A stretch of DNA of 64,000 nt, from positions 29,602,632-29,666,631 of the forward strand of contig NC_064765.1 in the NCBI RefSeq assembly GCF_011397635.1, given 5' to 3'. Below the pieces are notes generated by a model. That model ran no database searches and was not told the DNA's origin. It saw only the letters and a list, made by a program, of their open reading frames with translations. Positions 1-12,180 of this stretch are shown here, piece after piece; the stretch's first letter is position 1, and each line of letters begins with the position of its first letter. This DNA is from Epinephelus fuscoguttatus. Taxonomy: Eukaryota; Chordata; Actinopteri; Perciformes; Serranidae. The translations under genes were made by a program, and so were the position numbers.

Positions 1-824
1 TTGATAATGACGTTATAACAGGTCAAATGCACATATTGTAGGTTGGTAGACCATTCCGAATAAGATTATTTCTATCTCAGCTGTTTTGGGAGTTGCTTCA
101 ATTTAAGAAGGAAAAAACAGCTAGATATCATTAATACTGGAACAGGTGTTTTCTTCCTCAAATTTTATGATTTCATTAATATTCTGTGGGCTGGATAGGA
201 AGCTTTGGCGGGCTGTTTGTGTGGCTGTTTGTTTGCCAGTTGACATTTGCTGCCATAGCGTATAAAGCAGCTGTGGATAACAAATACTGTAAGAATCACC
301 CATATTGATCTGACTATGTGCAGGACTATATCTAGGGCAAGCGCAATTGACTTTGAACAGTGTTGTCATCACTGTGAGGTTTCCAGGCAGCCAGTAAAGA
401 CTCCCTGTAAAACCACAACTTATTATATTTTAGTTTTTGTATGGGTAAAGCAAGCAAGATAATAAATGTTAGTTATGGAGCTGTAGGAGTGCTGCTGGTT
501 GGATTTTATTCCCTTTGTACAGAGCCAGGCTAGCTGTTCACCCTGCTATAGTCTTTCCACTAAGCTAAGCTAAGCTAAGCTAAGTTGTTAGCTGTAGCTA
601 CGTATTAGACGCACACATATGAGTGTGGTATCAATCTGATCATCAAACTCTCAGCAAGAAGGCACATAAGGATATTTCCCCAAATGTCAAACTTTTCTTG
701 AAGATAAAAACATGGGATAGCTTGAACATGAGTATGTTGAACAAATATCTACTGCCAATTTATGTCTGACCTCTCTCTTTAATTATCTCCAGTACTCCTT
801 TTACCCTCATCCTTCTATCCATAG
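1..824 (+). other. intron / upstream sequence of the CFAP100-like gene
   Basis: No exon could be supported here; the first recognisable acceptor (CCATAG) is at 819-824. The stretch is AT-rich and contains a short TAAGC tandem array at 561-584. Missing 5' exons of the gene may lie left of the window. Confidence 0.4.
561..584. repeat. short tandem repeat (TAAGC)n
   Basis: About five copies of the 5-base unit in an intron of the CFAP100-like gene. Confidence 0.85.
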
Positions 825-3800
825 AAATCCTTGATGAAGAAAAGGTCAGAGATTATGAGGATGGACAAGGCTATTGAAGCAAAGGAGCAACTTGTGAAGA
901 AGCTTGAACAGAAACTTGAGATGGAAGAGCAGCTTGAGAAACAGAAGAAGAAATCTGCGGATGCCAAAATACTGTAAGCAATAGTGGATTCTTTGTCATT
1001 GTAACTTCAGACTGATTTATCTTTCCAGTTTTGTAATAATTCTAATTTTATCTCTGTTGTCAGTTTTGAAGAAATGAGGAAGTCCAAACTGGAGTTGAAT
1101 TCTGCAATTGAGAAGTTAACTGATGAAGTAGAGAGCGTAAAAAGGTAGCACTGTGATAATATTGCAAGTTTAACATAAATATAGTATGTTCAAATTTCTA
1201 CATGTTGTGTATGTATGAAGTGATTAGCCACTAAGGGTTAGGAAAAGATCTATAAGCAATTTTGGAAGTATTAATCTGCAAAAATAGATCAAAAACCTTT
1301 TCTTCTTCACAGTGAAGCTGCCCAGCTTGAGGATACCCTGGATGAATATAAGCAATCCAAGAACATTCTGTTAAAGATGTTGACTCCGGAGTGGCATGAG
1401 GCCCACGAGGCAGAGAATTCGAAAGCTGAAGTCCTGTCTGACAGAGACACTCAGATTGAGCCAGGCAGGGAGCCTCATGAGTCAGCAGTTAGGCAGGGTA
1501 AGTGTTAGAACCCAGTGGATCAATGTTTAATGGACTGTAACTGCCACAGTGAGGTATGTTAATCACTCAGTGTTGGCCTTTAAAGCCAATGTGTAAGATT
1601 TAGGGGATATGGTGCCACCTAGTGGTGAGGATTGCAGATTGCAACCAGGTGAAGCTTTTCCCTGTAAAAATTCCTTCAGTGTTTGTTGTTCGGGAGGTTT
1701 TTACTGGGAGCTGAATTAACTGCAGAGGTCTCGTGCTCTTCAGAACAAACAGGCCAGGTGATTAAAACTGATAAAAACCCAGAATAAGGTTTTCAACAGG
1801 CATTATACACAGAGGTTGCTTCAAAACAAACAAAACCAGTGAATTAAGCTGATAAAAACACTGAATAAAGCAGTTTCCCATTACGAAGCAGTGGTTTTGT
1901 GATGCTGCTCATTGCAGATGGGCTTCTGACTTTAGTGGCTGACATGAAAATGTGAATGGCACTGTCTGAAGCCAGTGTTTGATTTGTGCATTCTTGGCTA
2001 CTGTAGAAACATGGCGGTGCAACATGGTGATCTCTGTAGATGAGGACCTGCTCCCTATGTTGATATAAACAGCTAATTCTAAGGTTATGAAAACCCAATT
2101 CTTATTCAGTTTCTGCCAAAATATCCCCCTAAATCCTACAGGCTGGAGCTTTAAATCAAATCTTTCTCAGCCTTTCCAGTGTATATGAGATGACTATTGC
2201 AAAATTAATAAACACTGCTCTTTGTGTATGAGATTTGGTAATATGTAAAAGAGCACTCCATCAGTTTATTCTGAACTTCATTATCACTGAGGAACTCACA
2301 AGACACAGATTACAAAAAAAGACTGGTCAGGATTGATGCAGCAGATGCCAGAGATCCTGCGCAGTATGGAAAAGTATGGAGGTTGATTTTTTTGTAGTTT
2401 CCAGGTCAGGATATGTATGGAAAAAAGAAAAGAGAGTATGGAAAAATATTTGGGTTTCCAGACCATTGCACCTTTTCTGTTCTCAGACCCCTAATATTCA
2501 GAATTTCTAAAAATGAAATTGATCATACACGCAAAGTGTTTCTCATGGTGTGAGAGAGTGCAGGCCAGAACAAGCTCACAAAAGATATTCTTGTAATGTT
2601 CTTGTGGTTATGCCACTCTCTTCATCTGCTGGCCCTGCGGTGTCTCCCTGGCAGAGCAAGGCTGCTATTGTGACTATTGAGCTGTTGCACACTTTGGTAC
2701 ATTTCTACTCGCACTTCAGTTTTATTTGCACTACCATATTTTATTTGCTCTATCTATACTACAGTTTTTATTGCACTTTTAATTATTATTAATATCGCCT
2801 GTGCTAGTGCAAACGGTGTTTTTCTTTTAGCCTTACCTGTTATGATAAAGTTGATGTATTTATTTCGCCTAGTTGTCTTGATTGTACGATCTTGCTGTAC
2901 TACATGGTTGTCTTCTGTGTGTCTTGATTGTACATGATGGTTGTATCTGCTACGCAGCTATGTCACACTGTGCGCTTAAAAGAGATTTCCCGTTTGGGAA
3001 GATAAAGTTTATCTTATCTTACTATATAATGACGAAAACTCTGTCTGTGTGTGTGTGTCTGTTCCACGTTTTTCTCCTCACTGACTTGGTCAATCCATGT
3101 GAAATTTGGCACAGTGGTAGAGGGTCAGAGGTAGAGGATGTGAATGAAGCAATATTACATCAATTGGCCAAAAGGGGGCGCTATAGCAGCCAACTGAAAT
3201 TGCAAACTTTGAATGGGCATATCTCATGCCCTGTATGTCATAGAGACATGAAGCTTTACACAGAGATGCCTCTCCTCATGAGGAACAAATTTGCCCCAAG
3301 AGCCCATAACTTCTGGTTATATAGATTTTCAGCCATTTTGAATTTTTTGAAAAACACTTCAAATCAATCTCTTCCTAGGAAGTTGAACTGATCTACATAA
3401 AGGTGTATAACATCTCAAGGGTTTCACCAATCACCACGCAACTTTGTAGGCATATGACCACACATAATCTGAGGGGACCCCTCCATTATTGACCCCATCA
3501 AACAAAATGGGGGCGCTACAGAGCTAATTTTTTTATAATATAATATACTGAATATACACAGTACACAGCATCACAAATCAACTTATCTTAGGGTCTGTGT
3601 CCACCAAACCGTTTTATTCCTAAGGTCAGCAGTTTTTTAATCATTTGCAGTGGGAGTGCTGATTATTTATGCCATGATACAAACACCAGCAGCGTGTCAA
3701 GGCACTGAGCTTCTATTTTGCTCTGAGTGCGGTCAGTTTGGTGTTGTTCTCCTGAGCGCCGAGAGCTGGAAAATGTTTATCTTCAGCCTTCCCTTCATTG

Positions 3801-6800
3801 AGAGTGATTACTGTGCCTTGTGTCAATGTGTTTACTACTGTGGATATTCTGTATCATAGCAACCAGATGCAACCAAACTGTCTCAGCTACAAAAAAAAAA
3901 AACAACAGACCCTCCAGAGCACCCTTGAGCACTCCCAGCCAGGCGTTTCCTGAGCAGCGCTTTTCAGCTGGGAAAGAATGCTTATGTGGACACAGGGCCT
4001 TAAGTTTGTCTGAACATTAAGTCGTGCAGTGATGTGGATATCAGAAAAGTAAACAGACTGTGCATAGAAACCATACCTTTATGGCTGTGTTCATCGCTGT
4101 TTCCAAGGTCAAAGTGAATAAACAAGGCTGCACAGACACCATGAAAATTAAATTATTTAACTTTTTTTTAGTTAGAATGTAAGTCTTAATAGTTGGATTT
4201 AAAAACTATGTATTCACATTCTAATCATCTAGATAGTTGCACTCAGATAGTCTGGAAAAGCATAGAATTTATAAATGGAAAATGTGTAGGAGCTCTGAGA
4301 GACTCTTCTATCCTGACTTGTAAGTATGAATAGTGCTGGCAATGTGATGTGAATGGTAACATGCACACAGGTTTGGAGTCCAGCCCAGGTAAAGCACCGC
4401 CCTCCACCACAGAGCCCACGCTGTCCTCAACCCACAACGACACACTGTAAGGACACACCAACACTCATTTACATCCATGGCGATGAGTGTTACGCTGCAC
4501 ATCTAGTATTTGTTTTGTAAATTCATGTACTCTGATGCATTATAATGCTTGTTGCTGCTGTTTCATAAAGCTATACAGACACCATCTACCCACACAAATC
4601 ATTACATCTTAATCTCTCTTGAGCTCAAACTCTGTCTTTGGCATTTCAGTGTCTCAAATTCTAAACTGGATAGCGACAGCTCGGACTATGAGGTCAGTAT
4701 TCCTTAACAGCCTCTTTTTAGCTTGAGTTTACTTGCAGCGCTCACAGTGTGATGTCACTACCCCCCTCCTGCAGGAGAAGCTGGAGCAATACTTAAGAGA
4801 TCCCCAGCAGCTACTGGATGCAATGATGGAGGTGAAAGACCAAATCCTGTCCCTGGCTTCAAACTGTACCACAAAGAATAAGATGTTGGAGGAGCTCGAG
4901 CAGATGATGGAGGCTGCCTCAAAGAAAACGTACGTATCATATTTATCCAAGAAGCTGGGAAAGGGTTTCTGGAGCAACTTGACCTACTTCCAAGGTGCAT
5001 GGAGAAGGGAGATGAATCAAAGGCGTAAACACACACGCAAAACTTAGTATCATCATATGCATTCAGAAGGCTGATTTTGATCAAGACAAAAGCCACTACA
5101 TTACTAAAGAATGTGGAGTATGAGGGGATACAGCATAAACAAAAAAACAACCACAAAAAAAGTATTAATAAGTAAATTAAAGTGATAATAGCAATTGTAA
5201 CGTCAAGGATGATTGTAACGTACAAAAAATAAAATAAAAAGCAGGCACGCAACCAAGGGAAACCAACACACAACCCACCATTACACATGAAAGACATAAA
5301 ATAAATAGAAAATACTGTGAACAATTTGTGGCATTCATCTCATCCAACACTAATTCCTCTGTGTCTAAAGGAAAGTAGATGACGAGCAGCTAATGTTACA
5401 GATAAATGACACTGAGGATAGAATCAGCAAGGAGAAGAAGCAAGCCGCCAACCTCAAAATGATGCTTCAGTTCCACCACTTACTCAAAACAGAGGACCAG
5501 GTAAGGCAGCAGACTGTACTGTACATTTAGCTACATTTTTATCCCAACACTGTGCTCGACAACTTAAAACAGAGGTTACGACACCCAGAAGTTATCTGAA
5601 GTGACGTCATTAAAGGGATACTTGTCCGATTTTTAAATGGCTTTGTATCATAACAATGTGGGTAGTAAATGTAAATGTGATAAACTTCTCTCCATTTACC
5701 AGCGCACAGATTTGCCTACTCATTGCCCAGCTCAGATCTGTTGGATGACAGATTTTGCGTCATTGTGCTTCCACATTTTCATATGCCTGCCACCAAAAAC
5801 ATGAAGGGTATGAAACAGAAAACCCGGGCAGAGCTGATCAAATATTAACCAAGATTCTGTTTCTGTATTTTCTTTTTTTTTTTTCTTTTTTTTTTTTTTT
5901 TGCCTAAAACGTCTTGACAGATTTAAGTGCACTGTTTGGCTGTAATACAAAAATTTGTGAACAGGAAGTGGGCACCATACTGTTTACTGCATTGCAAAAA
6001 CGGAGGCCGAGATCAAACAGTAGAAGTAAGCAGTGGTGATCCAATACGAACCCAAGCTCTGTTTATGCGTTGCCCATTGCTCGCCTAAAATGTGTTCAGA
6101 AACATGTTTTAGCTTACTGTTTAGCTGTAGTTTGAGATTGTTAATAATAATTTGGATTTATATAGTGCATTTCAAGGTACCCAAGGCCTCATTACAGAGT
6201 AAGAAAACAAATAAATAAACAAGCAAAATGAAAGAAAAAAAAAAAAAACAAGCACAGAAATAACAATAGCAAAGGAAGTAAGAACAAGTGGGTTTTCCCA
6301 CAGTTTTTTGTAAATATCTAGAGATGGGGGCTTGCAGTTAGCTGCCAGGAGAGGTCCAGAGGATGGGACTCTCAGTACTGGACGGGGTATGGGGTTGGAG
6401 GAGGCCAGATAGGTACTGGGGAACAAGGCCAATATGGCCAGCTGGCCGCCTCTTGTTTTCTGTGTCGGGGTATAGTCACACATGATCAAATGCAGGCGAG
6501 AGACTATTACCTGCCGTGCCGATATTCATGCCAAATGTGGGTTGTGCCAGGTGTGCTGCACACAGAAAGCTAGCTTGATAACTAATGTTAGCTGGCTTGC
6601 CAAGAAATACAGTGAAAAATAATGTTACTGTTACATTTACTGTTGTCCATGCCTGTTACCCGACTCACTGCCAGCCAGGCAGCATCTCTCATGTGGGGCA
6701 GTTAGTATATTTCATGGCCAGTATCACACAGTATCAACTGGTTTAACATGGCAACAATCAATGTCTCCCCTACATACAATTATCAATGCTAGTTTCACGC

Positions 6801-8755
6801 GTGTGACAGTGGTCTCAAAATGGCCAGGCCAACATTCTGGTAGTTGTAGGTTTTTTATCTCTTGAGCAAAAGTGAATGCCAAAGCCCATTTTCTCTTTTT
6901 TTTCTGGTCATGTAGCACCAATTTCAAAAATACTTGCGTCTTTCTACTACATAGGCAGCTATAGCAATATGAGAAGACCATCTCTCCAGCAATGAAATAC
7001 TTCTTTAAAGATTGTGTCACTATAGTGCATATTTCTTACCTAAAATGTCATAAGAAACATATTTTAGTGCACTGTTTGGCTGTAACATGAGAATTTGTGA
7101 CCAGGAAGAGGGCTGCCATACTGGTTCCTGTACTGTGACAAATGGAGGCTGGAAACTGAGATCAAACAGTAAAACTAAGATTCTGTTATTGTGTTGCCTA
7201 TTTCTCACCTAAAATGTTTTCAGAAACGTATTTCAACCTACTGTTTAACTGTAATTTGAGACTGTTTGTTACCAGCCGACTGCCATATTATTTCCTGTGT
7301 CAAAATGGTCAAGCCCGCATTACGTCACCCATCAGCTGGAGCATTTATTGGCCTGGTGTGGCGCAGTGTGTCCTAGTAGTTGTAGGTTTTCTATCTCTTA
7401 AGCAGAAGCAAATGCCACAGGCCTTTTCCTCTGTTTTCTCTTGTCATGTAGATCCAATTTCAAGTATTTGTATCTTTCTACTACATACACAACCCAGACC
7501 TTCTTTCCAGCAGAGAAGAACTGCACGTAGCATGCTAATTTGGACCAGATGCTTTCCCCCTTTCCCTTTTATCCATCCCATCTCCTCTCCATGCTTTCAG
7601 GATGCTGTGTTGGATGCTCTGAGAGTGAAGGTGACAGAAGTGTATTGCTGCTGCATGGGTAAGCCGTTGGCCAGCCTCAGCACCTTAGAGAAGCTGTCCA
7701 GTGTCGAGTACAGGATGACTTCACTGCTCGAGCAAATGGATAGCATGCCTAAAGGAGACTTGAAGACACTGAGGCAGATCAGGGGCCGTGAGAGGAGGAA
7801 CAGGTTTTTGTCAATTAGTGGCCTTACAGTAGACATTTATGTTTAGATAAGTGTATTGTTCATCACAGTATGTATTATATAGCTTAGAGTACATGGCATA
7901 TTAGCATGTAGAGGGTACATTTCATCCACTGATTGCAGGTACGTAATTCTTCTTTTTTGCACCACAGAATTCACATTTCAAGTTTTCTCAATAGAGTATT
8001 TTTGTAAATAAATGTTGGAAAAAATGATTGAATATATGTGTATATCATGTATGAGTCTACTGATAATGTAGGGTGGGAATGCTTAAGACAAATTTGCACA
8101 TTATCAACAGAGTAGTATTCTTCAGACTGGCTTCTCTGTCTCCAACGCATTGTTAAAATACAATGTGAAAACATATGGTAATGTGAGGAGCTCTGGGTAC
8201 AGATGCTTCTCCAAAGAGCACGTGACCTGAAAACTGCTACTCTTCCTGTTTATTGCATCATGTTCCAGGCTGCATGAAGAAAAGCGGAGACGTGAGATGG
8301 AGAAACGGAAAGAACGAGAGCAGAGGTGCATCCAGAGAGCCGTGGGTGACGCCAAGAAAATAGTGAGTCGGCTCAATGCAAACACATAGGGTGCTGCTCT
8401 CACACAGGAACGAATCCTTATTTGTGGGTAATGTAGTTTTAATTTGAACAAACACTATTAATATTACGTCTTTGAAATGAAGTTACTAAACCTCACAAAT
8501 TCACACAATTTTTTTTTTATTTTTAAAAAAGAAATTTTAATGGATCCGTTTGTTTTCTACCCAAACATGTCGTCAAAACTTTTACAGAAATAAACCAGGG
8601 GACTAAAATGTAGTCCTTTTTTCTCTTAGAGTGGAAGAAAGCTGATGCCCAGATGCTTCCCTGTTAAGCAGAAGACTGAAGTCAGCAATGAGGACAACAT
8701 TCCTTCTGAGGATGACCTCCATGCTTACATGTTTGGTACCGAGGATCTAGAGTAA
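825..8755 (+). CDS. cfap100: CFAP100/CCDC37-like coiled-coil axonemal protein, 3' part (9 exons)
   Basis: Exons read as 825-973, 1064-1144, 1313-1497, 4650-4692, 4775-4929, 5371-5500, 7601-7803, 8269-8362 and 8630-8755, each with AG acceptor and GT donor; stop TAA at 8753-8755, AATAAA at 8757. The 5' exons lie outside the window. The first three exons encode a charged heptad-rich coiled coil (start MDKAIEAKEQLVKK) ending EDTLDEYKQSKN then LTPEW, which fits a DUF4200 segment. A later stretch DPQQLLDAMMEVKDQILSL resembles the matching part of CFAP100. In the known family this protein works in the cilium with CFAP73 as the MIA complex that modulates the inner dynein arm. Phases agree at every junction except exon 1497 (phase 1) to exon 4650 (needs phase 2), so one small exon of 3n+1 bases is probably missed between them. 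Identity is from remembered family features; other DUF4200 proteins (CCDC38, CFAP73, CCDC42) are less likely. Confidence 0.68.
1579..2156. mobile_element. MITE-like element with terminal inverted repeats
   Basis: The left end begins TTTAAAGCC and continues into TTTAGGGG-ATAT. The right end is the approximate reverse complement (ATATCCCCCTAAATCC, then GCTTTAAA). It carries no coding capacity I can support. The interior motif GGTGCCACCTAGTGG is of a kind widespread in fish genomes (recollection, not searched). It lies in the CFAP100-like intron. Confidence 0.6.
3005..3535 (+). repeat. dispersed repeat (copy 1), possibly Helitron-like
   Basis: The stretch from TATATAATGACGAAAACT to about GGGGGCGCTACAG recurs in inverted orientation near 56890-57520 inside the IRG-8b intron. 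The two copies are very similar over several hundred bases. A TC-rich start and no terminal inverted repeats suggest a Helitron-type element, but the ends were not defined. Both copies keep a partly open frame of about 65 codons. Confidence 0.55.
3536..4640 (+). other. intron sequence, nothing recognised
   Basis: Part of the long intron between the exons at 1313-1497 and 4650-4692. Short open frames occur on both strands but none has family resemblance or paired splice sites. The exon needed to repair the reading phase may be hidden between 1500 and 4640. Confidence 0.4.
5915..6150. repeat. degenerate repeat block A in CFAP100-like intron
   Basis: Two units containing CCTAAAA(C/T)GT, then TTTAAG/TTTTAG, then ACTGTTTGGCTGTAA or ACTGTTTAGCTGTAG. 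The same arrangement recurs at about 7030-7275, so the block was duplicated within the intron. A long T run lies just upstream (5873-5901). Confidence 0.55.
6140..6490 (-). repeat. probable 3' tail of a LINE or SINE-type repeat
   Basis: The motif GGATTTATATAGTGCATTTC followed by CCAAGGCCTCATTACAGAG and an A-rich run resembles the conserved tails of fish L2-type retroelements. Boundaries are approximate. Confidence 0.4.
7030..7275. repeat. degenerate repeat block B, paralogue of block A
   Basis: Two units matching the 5915-6150 block (CCTAAAATGT ... ACTGTTTGGCTGTAA and ACTGTTTAACTGTAA). Intronic. Confidence 0.55.
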
Positions 8756-8759
8756 GAAT

Positions 8760-9155
8760 AAAGAAATAAACGCATGCCATAAAATGTAAAAAAAAAAAAA
8801 AAAAAAAAAAGTCGAAATAAAATACTACTGAAATGCTGCAAAAACTGTCTCTCATAAGATGTGTGAAAATTCACCTGTCCTCCAGAAATACATTTAATTG
8901 TTCTCGTGAAAACAGAGTGTATCAAGTTGACAGTTCTTGTCTGTTGTCACTCAGACTAACTGGGGTTATTTGGAAGGGCGACTGAAACAGTTTGCCTTCA
9001 TTGTACATTACGTACATCATTCAAAATGGTCCACACTACAGTACTGCTCCTCTGATCTACATCATAACCATGTCATGTGACTGAAAACAGGTCTTGATAA
9101 ACCTATGAAAGGCAAATACTGTTTGTAGAGTACCAGGGCATGTGCAGAATGATGC
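8760..9155. other. intergenic: 3' flank of CFAP100-like gene / 5' flank of IRG-1
   Basis: Begins with overlapping AATAAA signals and an A run at 8788-8810. No gene seen. The part from about 9090 (GATAAACCTATGAAAGGCAAA) is similar to the upstream region of the other group I IRG genes, so it belongs to the IRG-1 promoter. Confidence 0.5.
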
Positions 9156-9160
9156 AGCTC

Positions 9161-9399
9161 TATATAAATAAACCTCTCCTCTCCCCGTTTCTCATAAACC
9201 AGCTGGTTTTATAGATAATGTGCATGAGGAGAGGTGGCAGACACTGGTTAGTCTCTGTCGCTCACAGCGGGATGCTTGCATTGGCCACTGTATTGAATTT
9301 CTTATTGGATGGACTCTGTACAACTCTGAGCCTGAACCACTGTGCAGAAAGAGAAGTTCAATTTCTTGCTGTGTAACAACGTTCGATGTACCTCACACG
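9161..9399 (+). promoter_or_regulatory. IRG-1 core promoter and non-coding exon 1 (group I type)
   Basis: A TATA-like TATATAAATA at 9161-9170 precedes a conserved block with AACCAGCTG and ends in a splice donor CACACG|GTAAGG at 9399/9400. The same block, with the donor form CATACG|GTAAGAG, recurs upstream of IRG-2, -3, -4 and -7, which supports a shared 5' UTR exon. Only this copy keeps a good TATA box; the others read CTCTAATAAACG or CTGATGTAAACG at that place. The transcription start is inferred to be near 9190. Confidence 0.6.
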
Positions 9400-9744
9400 G
9401 TAAGGGATAGATTCACAGCTACACCATGCGCTGTATTGTATATTATTTTTTTTATGACTGTTAAAGTTGCATCTGTTTAATTTTAGTTAATGTTTGTGAC
9501 ATTGCTGTGCTAATGACTGCAGCTTTTTTTCAGTGTAGACTACACAAGCTCTTAATTTTAGAAGGAAAAAAGTACGCTTATTTAAATGCAATCCCTAAAC
9601 GTATATGCATATTGTAAGTAATTATATTGTAATTGTACTTGCTGTGTTTTTATGCATGTTTAGATGAAGGTGCATTTTAAATAATGCAAGTCCCTAAATC
9701 AAAATGCAGTGATTTTATGTTTCCTTTATTTTTCAGGGAGCACT

Positions 9745-12180
9745 ATGGATAATTCATTTCATTATGAACCAATAGAAAAAATTAAAGAGGAGCTGGAAAC
9801 CAATGGACCTGCCTCAGCAGCTGCAAAGATCCAGGAGTATTTGGATCAGCAGGATAATATTCCACTTAATATTGGCATCACAGGAGAGTCTGGCTCTGGT
9901 AAATCCACCTTTGTTGATGCCTTCAGAGGCATAGACAACAGGGATGAGAGAGCCGCCCCTACTGGTTGTGTAGAAACCACCACGGAGGGTACACCATCCC
10001 CCCATCCCAACTATCCCAATGTCACACTGTGGGATCTTCCTGGTATTGGCACCCCCAACTCAGCTAGGAACTACCTGGAGCGTGTTGAATTTGAAAAGTT
10101 TGACTTCTTCATCATCATCTCAGCTGATCGCTTCAGAGAAAATGATGTGAAGCTCGCTAAGGAGATTCAGAGGATGGGGAAAAAGTTCTACTTTGTTCGT
10201 TCAAAGATTGACAATAACGTACGTGATGAGGAAAGACGCCTGAGGTCAGAGTTCAATGCAGAAAGGACTCTTAAACAAATCAGGGACAACTGCATTCAAG
10301 GTAAGCCTCCTCAGGTTAGAGGGTGAAATCACAAATGCCGAAAACCTAAAGGCATAAGCAACAAGGGTCACAAAGTAGACTGATTTATTTTAAAGTAATG
10401 CTAATAACCATTTGTATATCAGTTACTCACCCCATGTTACGCTGAACTTTTGAAGAAAACTGTGTTTCTCACATGCCTCTATGGTGAGGAAAGAATCAAA
10501 GAAATGGAAAAAATATTCAATGAATTGAAGTCGTAGGGGGCCGTGTTTAACAACAGCAAGACTGTATCAAAACGTGTGTTCACAAACTCACACACCTCAT
10601 TCAGTGTAATCCAAGTGTAATTTATCCAGCTGTGTGCTCTACCTCCCAAACAGGCAGCCCTTTGTGACAGGAAGTTTAAGAGGAAACGGAAATTTATCTA
10701 TGCTCTCTTCAAAGCCAGACTCCATTGACACAAACAGTAGTTTTACCTGGCTGAACACAGGAGCTGCTGGTCTACCAGTGCCTCTATCCTAGTTTGTGTT
10801 ATTGTGTGACTTTGGTTCATTAAAGTTGTTTTTTTCCAGACTGACCAAAATCACACAATATTACAAACAAATGAACTGATTGAGGCAGCAGTAGATGAGC
10901 AGTGTCTGTGATCAGCAAGGTAATATTACTGTTTTGTTAATGGAGTCTGGCTTTAAAGAGATTATAGGTAAGTTTCATTTTCAGTTGCCCCTTTGGAAAG
11001 AGCTGTCTGACTGGGAAGTACATGACTGGAGAATTGGATGTTACTGCATGAGTTGTGTGACAGTTTGTAAACATGTTTTAATATAGTTTTGTTAAATGAA
11101 GACGCCTGTGAGTTCAAGTACAGAATTTTCTGTTTTTCCGATTCATTTGTTGACCGTGGAGGCATTTGAGAAAAACAAAGTTCTCTTCATGAATTCAAGG
11201 TAACACAGGTGAGTAACTGCTATACAAATGGTCATTTGGGGGGGTGGGGGGTGAGTGGTCATTGCAGGGTAAAAGAGCCAAAAAGAACTGAACACATTGG
11301 CTGCCCAAGTTGAGAGGAAGAGCTTGCAATGTTAACAGGTCATAAACGGAGTCATATTAACACTGGCAGAGCCCCCTTATGAGGGTGTGTTGGCTTGACC
11401 ACTCATCTTGTCAAGTCTTAAAAAAAACTACCTGTTTTTGTGTTTGAGAGGGCCACTGGGAAGTGTATCCTGACATGAAGAGCTCGGGGGTTTTTTCTCA
11501 TTTTATTTTAATTTCATCATTTGAATCTCTGTTTTCTTTGTGACACAGGTCTTGAAAAACAAGGTGTCAAGTCTCCACAAGTCTTCCTGGTGTCCAGCTG
11601 TGATCTCCACCTGTATGATTTATGTCTGTTAGAGGAGACCCTGGAGAGAGACATCCCTGCACACAAGAAGAATACGCTGGTGTCGGCCATGCCCAATGTC
11701 AATCGAGGGATCATCAGCAAGAAGAAAGAGAATTTAAAGGCAAAAATAAAGTACCTTGCCTCTATATCTGCTCTCACAGCATGTGTACCAGTGCCTGCTC
11801 TCTTTTCAGATGCTGATGTAACCATGCTGGTTGCTACCATCAGAAAGTACAAAGTTACTTTTGGTCTTGATAGCGAGTCACTGCAGAGTCTTGCTCGTAG
11901 TGCACACGTGCCTTTGGATGATCTTACAGCAGTGATGACATCACAACTGGCTGCAAATGAAATTACCAAAGATCTTATTATTAAGACACTGTCTGCGAGT
12001 GATGCTGCATTAATGGCAGCAGAGGAAGGGTTCAGATTTATTCCAATACTTGGAATCCCTGCAGCAATGACCCTCTCTTTTATCTTTACCTACAGAGTTC
12101 TCAATACGTCCCTGGACATGCTCGCTGAGGATGCACAGAAGGTGTTTACAAAGGCCCTGGGTCTGAACACCTCAGTGTGA
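9745..12180 (+). CDS. IRG-1: immunity-related GTPase (p47 GTPase), group I
   Basis: Coding exons 9745-10300 and 11549-12180, phase-1 junction (CAA G|GT), 395 residues. Start is the MDNSFHYEP methionine eight bases after the TTTTCAG acceptor; upstream in-frame ATG is intronic. The G domain has P-loop GESGSGKS at residues 47-54, DLPG at 97-100 and SKID as the G4 motif, so it is of the GKS subclass and lacks an N-terminal Gly for myristoylation. The second exon is the helical domain, with two hydrophobic stretches and the end GLNTSV. IRG proteins are interferon-induced cell-autonomous effectors that act on pathogen vacuoles; that this fish copy does so is inference. One residue is missing before NYLERV compared with IRG-3. 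The intron is enlarged to 1.25 kb by a MITE. Polyadenylation signals lie at 12395 and 12415. Confidence 0.88.
10404..11239. mobile_element. MITE-like element in the IRG-1 intron
   Basis: The left end (ATAACCATTTGTATATCAG then TTACTCACC) is the approximate reverse complement of the right end (GGTGAGTAACTG then CTATACAAATGGTCATT). No transposase frame is visible. It is absent from the introns of IRG-2 and IRG-3, which are only about 350 bases, so it inserted after duplication. Confidence 0.65.

Noticed and set aside
3038..3391. Cysteine-containing frame in the 3.0 kb repeat as a zinc-finger protein
   Set aside because: The sequence is a dispersed repeat also found inverted at 57 kb; only one CPVC pair is present and no second pair to bind zinc.
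9709..9744. In-frame ATG upstream of the IRG coding start (MILCFLYFSG or MIFCFLYFSG), also at 15471, 19401, 24151 and 44727
   Set aside because: It lies in the intron before the TTTTTCAG acceptor; the phenylalanine/leucine run is the polypyrimidine tract.
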